A stretch of DNA of 7,968 bases from Pseudomonas sp. SST3 (GTDB lineage Bacteria > Pseudomonadota > Gammaproteobacteria > Pseudomonadales > Pseudomonadaceae), in the NCBI RefSeq assembly GCF_003325755.1, contig NZ_QORI02000054.1:1-7968 (forward strand), read 5' to 3'. How positions within the stretch are numbered: position 1 is the first letter of the stretch; each line of letters opens with the position of its first letter. A model generated the notes under the pieces. The model was not told where the DNA came from, did no database searches, and was given only the letters and a program-made list of their open reading frames with translations. The position numbers and the translations under genes are program-made. Of this stretch, positions 6,860-7,968 are shown piece by piece.

Positions 6860-7968
6860 GTCTCTATCTTCAACGTATCCAACTTCGCAACTTCGTACAT
6901 TTGGGCATTTCGATCTCGACCTTGCGGGCGCTCCCGGCGTCGTCATTATCACCGGACCGAACGGGTTAGGAAAAAGCTCCTTCTTCGACGCGATTGAGTG
7001 GGGGTTGACGTCAGAAGTAAAGCATTTCGAACGGTATCTCAGTAGAGGTAACACCGAGGCTGATTATCTGACGAGAGAGGGTGCTGAACGGTTCTCGCAC
7101 GCTGTTAATCTGAGTTTCTCCGACGGCCATCAAGTTGAGCGTGAAGGTAATCGCAATGGACCTAGTGGAACTTCAGATCAAGACTTGAAAAGTCTTCTTG
7201 TTAGTCCAGGTTGGGGGCAGCAGGTGGATAGTCTTTCCACCTACTTGGCACTCACTCATTTCTTGGGGCAAGGATCACAACAGCGATTCATGTCGAGAGA
7301 GGCTCCCGAGCAGTGGAACGCCCTTCGTGTTCCTTCCGGAGTCGAGCGGCTAGAGCACATACGCAAGCGACTGCGCGGCCGCTCAGCAACACTAGCCCTG
7401 AAGCGAAAGGCCGAAACCGCTGCATTGGAGTTGAGTCGACACGAGGACCGTCTCGCCCAGTGGGATGCGCTAATCGAAAGACTACGGCGTCAGGAAGGAA
7501 GGACTGAAGCGGCCGGAGCTATTCCTCGAGATCAAATCATCCGTGGGGCTGAGGGTCTTAATCGACGCCTGTCGCTTGTGGCAGATGGAGCGATGGCTCA
7601 CCCTGCAGTCGATCTGGAGCAGTTCCTTACGGAACTTCGAACTCGGATTGTCGATGCAAATAAAGCCATAGAAGTCGCGGAAAGTCGCCTCATGCAACTG
7701 GCTCGCATTCCTGAACAGCATGCCAATTTGTCGAGTCGGCAGTCCGCTGCGAGCGCTTCGCTCGTAACACTGCGTGCTGCAAAGATTGAGAGCGAGGAAG
7801 CGCTTAGTGCGCTGGAGGCTTCAGTCGAGATTCTGGATAGAAATTGGCGCGATATCTCCAAGCGAGGCCAGCGCTTGAGAGAGCGTATGGCGACTCTTCT
7901 AGGTGCTCAGACCGACTTGGACGAAGCTGCAGCAGCAGCTCGACGGCGGATTACGCTTGATGAAAAAA
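6856..7968 (+). CDS. lmuB: Lamassu LmuB-like SMC/Rad50-family ATPase, N-terminal part (partial, one frameshift)
   Basis: SMC-like ATPase expected to bind DNA ends or structures and to control the effector through ATP-driven changes. It starts at GTG 6856 inside the previous gene's stop (GTGA), reading MSLYLQRIQLRNFVH, the classic 'I.L.NF..F' opening of SMC/Rad50/RecF-type ATPases. Repaired residues then give GHFDLDLAGAPGVVIITGPN, with Walker A GPNGLGKSS at aa 34-42 (6954-6980), followed by FFDAIEWGLTSEV. A Q-loop-like motif, THFLGQGSQQRF (Q at aa ~139, 7269-7271), is followed by an Arg/Glu/Leu/Ala-rich stretch from about aa 165 to the window edge, typical of an SMC coiled-coil arm. One base is missing near 6902 (CAT-TTx-GGG expected, giving H-F-G), so the 15-codon start and the remaining 355-codon frame differ. 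The signature motif, Walker B and returning coil lie beyond the window. A RecN- or Rad50-like repair protein is the alternative; gene order favours defence. Confidence 0.75.

Noticed and set aside
6274..6900. Minus-strand frame of 208 codons opposite the middle component
   Set aside because: Ser/Arg/Ala-rich low-complexity translation typical of antisense reading; the plus strand gives a coherent protein once one G is removed.

Overview
The window looks like an accessory (defence-island type) region of a gammaproteobacterium, most plausibly a Pseudomonas relative. This rests on a complete sCache/HAMP chemoreceptor of the kind common in Pseudomonas and on a LysR-type regulator tail. No rRNA, tRNA, CRISPR array, transposase or integrase was recognised, so the genus is an inference.

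Layout. (1) 2-251, + strand: C-terminal end of a LysR-type regulator cut by the window edge. (2) 220-492, - strand: a 90-codon N-terminal remnant of what looks like a SNF2-type helicase, ending tail-to-tail on the LysR end. (3) 493-1345: a gene-poor stretch. (4) 1346-3022, +: a methyl-accepting chemotaxis protein, full length if five single-base shifts are repaired. (5) 3023-3726: a gene-poor stretch with an unrecognised open frame (3265-3549). (6) 3727-7968, +: a tightly overlapping three-gene operon running off the right edge.

The operon is the main content. Gene 1 (3727-6187, 819 aa after repair) joins an FAD/NAD(P)H-binding monooxygenase-like half (two GxGxxG motifs) to a long alpha-helical C-terminal half. 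Gene 2 (6184-6859, 224 aa after repair) is a small accessory protein. Gene 3 (6856 to the edge) is an SMC/Rad50-like ATPase with a Walker A motif, a Q-loop-like motif and the start of a coiled coil. The order effector - small middle component - SMC ATPase, with ATGA and GTGA overlaps, matches the Lamassu / ABC-three-component (ABC-3C) anti-phage layout, in its flavin-monooxygenase effector form (Lamassu-Fmo). In that model the SMC protein and middle component sense invading or damaged DNA and release the effector, here a predicted NAD(P)H-using flavoenzyme. The assignment comes from motifs, sizes and gene order, not from a database search.

A striking property of the whole window is that most genes are broken by isolated +1 or -1 base changes with normal coding sequence on both sides. 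I count eleven: one in LysR, five in the chemoreceptor, three in gene 1, one in gene 2 and one in gene 3. This fits either an error-prone assembly or very recent gene decay, and the sequence alone cannot decide between them. Residue numbers below refer to the repaired reading frames.
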